64,000 nucleotides of DNA from CAVVVS01 sp963751355 (GTDB lineage: Bacteria; Bacteroidota; Ignavibacteria; Ignavibacteriales; Ignavibacteriaceae). The DNA is taken from assembly GCA_963751355.1 (NCBI GenBank), contig CAVVVS010000046.1, positions 62,001 to 126,000 on the forward strand. The letters run 5' to 3'. The translations under genes were made by a program, and so were the position numbers. Positions within the stretch are counted from its first letter, which is position 1, and each line of letters starts with the position of its first letter. Shown here piece by piece: positions 62,681 to 64,000 of the stretch. The notes below the pieces were generated by a model that was not told the DNA's origin, did not search any database, and was given only the letters and a program-made list of their open reading frames with translations.

Positions 62681-64000
62681 TTATATTTCTCTCATCTCTT
62701 TGGGTATAGTTATCTTCACCGGGGTTTCCGCCGGTAATTGCAGTTTTGATAAACCTTCCTGATCCAACAGTACATTAAGTTTTTTAATGTCATTTGATTT
62801 TAACTGCGGCCATTCTTCGTTGACACTCATTAATCCTTTATTCATAATATCAAAACCCGTCTTCATTTGTCGGGTTGGTTCCCTGTCGGCGCTTAATACG
62901 GGCCCTTCCAAACCGGCAATATTTACAGCCTGCAGAGATTTTCTAAATTTATTAATTTTCTCTTGAAGATTTTTAATTTCCGATTTTAAACTGCTGCTGA
63001 TTTTTTTATCATTTTCCAGCTTATATAATTGAGCATTTATGGTGTCAGCCGTTTTCGTAAGTTGATAGTGCTCCGATGCAGCATTCCATATCTTTAATGC
63101 AAGATTTAATTGATCATTCAATGCCTCTTTTGAAACCTTTACCCGCGGATCCATTTTTACATTTAACGGCTGAGAGTACGTTTTCCCGTCAACGGTAAGC
63201 TTGACCGTATATTTGCCTGGTAATACCATCGGACCCTGAGGTTCTATTACTGTTCCTTTTCCGGCAATCGCCGCGAAACCGTAGCCGTGATGCTTCACCG
63301 GAACAAGAGGATATCTGAGATTCCAGGTAAAACGGTTCAAACCGGCATGAGTTGTTAAAGGATGAAACTGAGGAAGCCACTCTTTCATAAAGTAAGGCTG
63401 TTCGAGTACCGGTACAGGTTTATCGTTGCTTGAATAACTTCTTACAAGATTCCCTTCTTCATCAAATATTTTAAGTACAATCGGTCCTGTAGGAGTGGAA
63501 TGTAAATAAAAATCAATTATTGCACCTGCCGGCGGATTTTCACCGTGCGGAACTTCGGGAGGTAACGGCGTATCATTACTTTCACTTCTTCTAATCCGTA
63601 TTGCCTGCGCAGGTTTGAATAAGTAAACATTTTGATCAAGATCATTTTTACTTATTTGCCGCAGCGGTGTTAAATCATCCAAAACCCAGAATGCTCTGCC
63701 GTGAGTTGCTGCAACCAAATTATTTTCATGAATTGTCAAATCCCTAACGGAAACTTCAGGCAAGTTCAATTGAAGAGGCTGCCAATTAGCGCCGTCATCG
63801 AATGATATATAAACACCTTTTTCCGTTCCTGCATAAAGCAAACCTTTTTGATAAGGATCGGCTCGTACCACGCGCACGAATGAACCCTCAGGAATTCCTT
63901 TATTAATTAACGCCCAGTGTTTTCCGTAATTATCAATGCGATAAATGTAAGGTGCAAAATCATTCAGCCTGTGGCGGTCAACAGCAGCATACGCAGTACT
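62681..64000 (-). CDS. BNR/sortilin-type propeller protein, 3' part (runs off window)
   Basis: The minus strand is open from the right edge to the stop. The visible 439 residues hold the end of a BNR propeller (AAVDRHRLNDFAPYIYRID, YAGTEKGVYISFDDGANW) and a C-terminal region (FWVLDDLTPLRQ, PPAGAIIDFYLHS, LPGKYTVKLTVDGK, a helical segment, LQEKINKFRKSLQ) homologous to the intact protein at 42072-45170. A GTG at 63877 is merely an internal codon. The true start lies beyond 64000. Its C-terminus is duplicated in the fragment at 54458-55193. Role unknown, probably exported. Confidence 0.88.
   Translation of the reverse strand, partial: STAYAAVDRHRLNDFAPYIYRIDNYGKHWALINKGIPEGSFVRVVRADPYQKGLLYAGTEKGVYISFDDGANWQPLQLNLPEVSVRDLTIHENNLVAATHGRAFWVLDDLTPLRQISKNDLDQNVYLFKPAQAIRIRRSESNDTPLPPEVPHGENPPAGAIIDFYLHSTPTGPIVLKIFDEEGNLVRSYSSNDKPVPVLEQPYFMKEWLPQFHPLTTHAGLNRFTWNLRYPLVPVKHHGYGFAAIAGKGTVIEPQGPMVLPGKYTVKLTVDGKTYSQPLNVKMDPRVKVSKEALNDQLNLALKIWNAASEHYQLTKTADTINAQLYKLENDKKISSSLKSEIKNLQEKINKFRKSLQAVNIAGLEGPVLSADREPTRQMKTGFDIMNKGLMSVNEEWPQLKSNDIKKLNVLLDQEGLSKLQLPAETPVKITIPKEMREI

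Noticed and set aside
63877..64000. Reading the right-edge propeller gene as starting at 63877
   Set aside because: The frame is open and homologous right up to the window edge; the GTG there is an internal valine codon.
1..64000. tRNA, rRNA or CRISPR array
   Set aside because: No cloverleaf-like gene, ribosomal RNA core sequence or regular spacer-repeat pattern was recognised by eye; a dedicated scan would be needed to exclude tRNAs fully.

Overview
The window is AT-rich and looks like a chromosome segment from the Ignavibacteria / Bacteroidota-Chlorobiota group. Five large exported proteins end in a type IX secretion (T9SS) sorting domain containing the block NYPNPFNP followed by a GVYFYR/GIYFYK-type segment. 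DUF5687, DUF1634 and PIN-PhoH proteins fit the same group. No rRNA, tRNA or CRISPR array was recognised.

Layout. (1) 0.08-8.05 kb, minus: a two-gene unit of T9SS proteins, a 1780-aa beta-helix protein with a dockerin-like and a cohesin-like module, then an 852-aa protein with three cohesin-like modules, together resembling a cohesin/dockerin surface complex. (2) 8.9-9.9 kb, plus: three very small membrane or lipoprotein genes ending in a strong terminator. (3) 9.9-20.7 kb, minus: a membrane protein, a threonine/serine dehydratase, a methyltransferase, a thiamine-binding protein, a secreted phosphoesterase, an APC transporter fused to EIIA-like and TrkA-C-like domains, a KamA-type radical SAM aminomutase, a close homologue of eukaryotic dihydroceramide delta-4 desaturase, and a lysine-6-dehydrogenase-like enzyme. 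(4) 21.1-22.3 kb, plus: TauE/SafE plus DUF1634. (5) 22.3-30.0 kb, minus: a secreted MetX-like hydrolase and two ABC exporter units. One permease carries an inserted starch-binding-like domain. The other unit follows a YtrA-type GntR regulator and a GntR-PP2C/SpoIIE phosphatase fusion, whose upstream region has a perfect palindrome over a sigma70-like promoter.

(6) 30.4-34.5 kb, minus: mnmA, a membrane protein, a lipoprotein and PIN-PhoH. (7) 34.8-41.5 kb, plus: an orphan terminator, carA, a GH29 alpha-L-fucosidase lipoprotein, carB. (8) 42.1-49.5 kb, minus: a sortilin/BNR-propeller protein, a decayed propeller gene, a 30-bp perfect palindrome, an exported rubrerythrin-like protein lacking one rubredoxin cysteine, a histidine kinase/response regulator pair and a DUF2231 membrane protein. 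(9) 50.1-54.3 kb, plus: a methyltransferase and a large T9SS protein with FG-GAP-like, amphipathic-strand and CARDB modules.

(10) 54.4-64 kb, minus: a rearranged region. A 3' fragment of a BNR-propeller gene is about 87% identical in protein to the C-terminus of the gene running off the right edge. Between them is an operon of a LuxR-type regulator with a degenerate receiver, a Kelch-repeat T9SS protein and a subtilisin-like T9SS protease. The protease gene is split by a 1269-bp IS3-family element with a 4-bp target duplication. Removing the element and one duplicate copy restores one open frame of about 1039 codons.

Many starts were moved inward from the longest frame where a Shine-Dalgarno sequence and signal peptide pointed to an internal Met.
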